Below, piece by piece: positions 62,923 to 64,000 of a stretch of DNA of 64,000 bases. The DNA lies in contig NC_056542.1 of the NCBI RefSeq assembly GCF_910596095.1, positions 34,268,957 to 34,332,956 on the forward strand, read 5' to 3'. Every line of letters begins with the position of its first letter. Within the stretch, counting starts at the first letter, position 1. This DNA is from Thunnus maccoyii (Eukaryota > Chordata > Actinopteri > Scombriformes > Scombridae). Position numbers and translations under genes: made by a program. A model generated the notes under the pieces. That model ran no database searches. It saw only the letters and a program-made list of their open reading frames with translations, and was not told the origin of the DNA.

Positions 62923-64000
62923 CAGCTGAGCTGGTGCTACGGCGCTGCTAGCTTAGAAACATCTGTGAAGTTTGCGGACATAGTAGCTAAATCTGTCCAT
63001 GGAAAAATAATTTGTTTCAGCGGATATCTTAGTTACAACGAGATTGAGCTAGCAAAGCAGTTTTGTGTTTATGTGTGAGGTATTTATTCAGTTTGGGAAA
63101 TGCCGCGATTTCCAGAAAGCATCAGCTGAAGTTGGCTGGCTGAGTCAGCAGGGACTAGAAATCATCTCTGTTGCTAGGTTGTTACTAAGGGTCGACCTAC
63201 CTGCTAGAGTATTTAACTAGGTTTTATTACATCAGATTCTACTGACGTGAGTGATTGTTTAGTCATACCCCATGTATTTTCATGGAAATGGAGATAACAC
63301 AAGCAAAAGTTTCTCTATTTTTAGAGCGTACTGCCTCACAATATGAATACATTTTGTTTATATATTTTATTTTATTGGTGAATGTTGTATAATCGCAATA
63401 TTACACGACAGGGTGTGCTTTACCTTATTGTTGGCACTGCAGTGATACTTGCGGTTTACTGTCACTGCCGTGTCGTGTCATGATGGTAAAGCACACCCTC
63501 GCGTGTAATATTGCTTAATTTGATACCATGGCAAAACCAGAAATCCCATTCAGGACACACTCCTTTATTTAAAAACGTTTTTATAAACATTAACAATTGA
63601 ACAGAAACTTTGTGTGCTTCATTATTTAAGCATACAGCCTGCATTAGAATAAGAGTTACAAATTGAATATTGGCCTGTAACCTTCTAGTAGAAAGCAAAG
63701 CAGCCCAAAAACAGTCATTTCAAATCAGAGGGACTGTAAGAAATGTGATGCTGTAACAACAAATACAGTTGTGTGATTATATGCTCTCATTTTGGTTTGC
63801 AATCCTGTAGCTATGACTGAAACTTTAAGTGTTTCAGCATTTTAACAAACACTCTGGCTATATTAGAATAATAACACTGAGTTATAGAGTGAGTGTTGAT
63901 ACCAACTAAGAATGCTGGTATTAGTATAATTTTCTAAATGCTGGTATTGATTTGGTATCTATATGTCTATGGTATCCATGTATTGATTCTTTTGACATCC
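62923..64000. other. Upstream flank of TCAIM with a 120-bp hairpin
   Basis: No further exon was recognised. The sequence near 62923-63190 may include the TCAIM promoter. An inverted repeat occupies 63395-63514. The rest to 64000 is A+T rich without features I can support. Confidence 0.45.
63395..63514. repeat. 120-bp near-perfect inverted repeat (hairpin)
   Basis: The 30-nt arms 63395-63424 and 63485-63514 match at 28 of 30 positions when inverted. They start GCAATATTACACG and end GTGTAATATTGC. The 60-nt loop holds a weaker inner inverted repeat around GGCACTGCAGTGA and TCACTGCCGTGTC. It could be a small foldback MITE or a structured RNA precursor. There is no evidence for transcription. Confidence 0.7.

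Overview
The window is vertebrate nuclear DNA, almost certainly from a ray-finned fish. Its genes are split into many exons with GT-AG introns. The encoded proteins align from end to end, as I remember the families, with known vertebrate proteins. The introns and spacers are packed with repeat types typical of teleosts: hAT-like MITEs, L2-like and other LINEs, Tc1 remnants, a tRNA-derived SINE and long (CA)n runs. The species itself cannot be read from the sequence.

Four protein-coding genes are well supported. From left to right they are: (1) a CALHM5-like channel gene on the minus strand, 2 coding exons, 310 aa, 5885-8623; (2) a CALHM6-like channel gene on the minus strand, 2 coding exons, 326 aa, 10627-12416; (3) CNOT10, a subunit of the CCR4-NOT mRNA deadenylase complex, on the plus strand, 19 coding exons, 741 aa, 13115-41291; (4) TCAIM, a mitochondrial protein linked to T-cell activation, on the minus strand, 10 coding exons, 492 aa, 49718-59821. 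The CALHM pair is in tandem. CALHM6 and CNOT10 are head to head, with about 0.7 kb between start codons. CNOT10 and TCAIM converge tail to tail. All splice junctions given here were read by eye and keep frame across each whole gene.

Region by region: 1-5.8 kb is gene-free and holds LINE remnants and three MITE or foldback structures. 5.8-13.1 kb holds the CALHM pair. 13.1-41.6 kb is CNOT10, whose 27 kb of introns are mostly transposon debris, including a Tc1 fragment, an L2-like LINE 3' end and a nested hAT insertion with a clean 8-bp target duplication. 41.6-48.3 kb is a repeat-rich spacer with a LINE that jumped into an older repeat. 48.3-62.9 kb is TCAIM with its 3' UTR and probable leader exons. 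62.9-64 kb is mostly featureless apart from a 120-bp near-perfect hairpin.

The four genes do not form an operon or pathway. The two CALHM genes are paralogous pore-forming membrane proteins, CNOT10 acts in cytoplasmic mRNA decay, and TCAIM acts in mitochondria. The most unusual items are a stop-free 87-nt intron in TCAIM whose retention would add 29 in-frame residues, a possible 50-residue spliced ORF in or near the TCAIM leader, transposons that abut or interrupt identifiable sites, and several undescribed inverted-repeat elements. I found no convincing wholly new multigene system.
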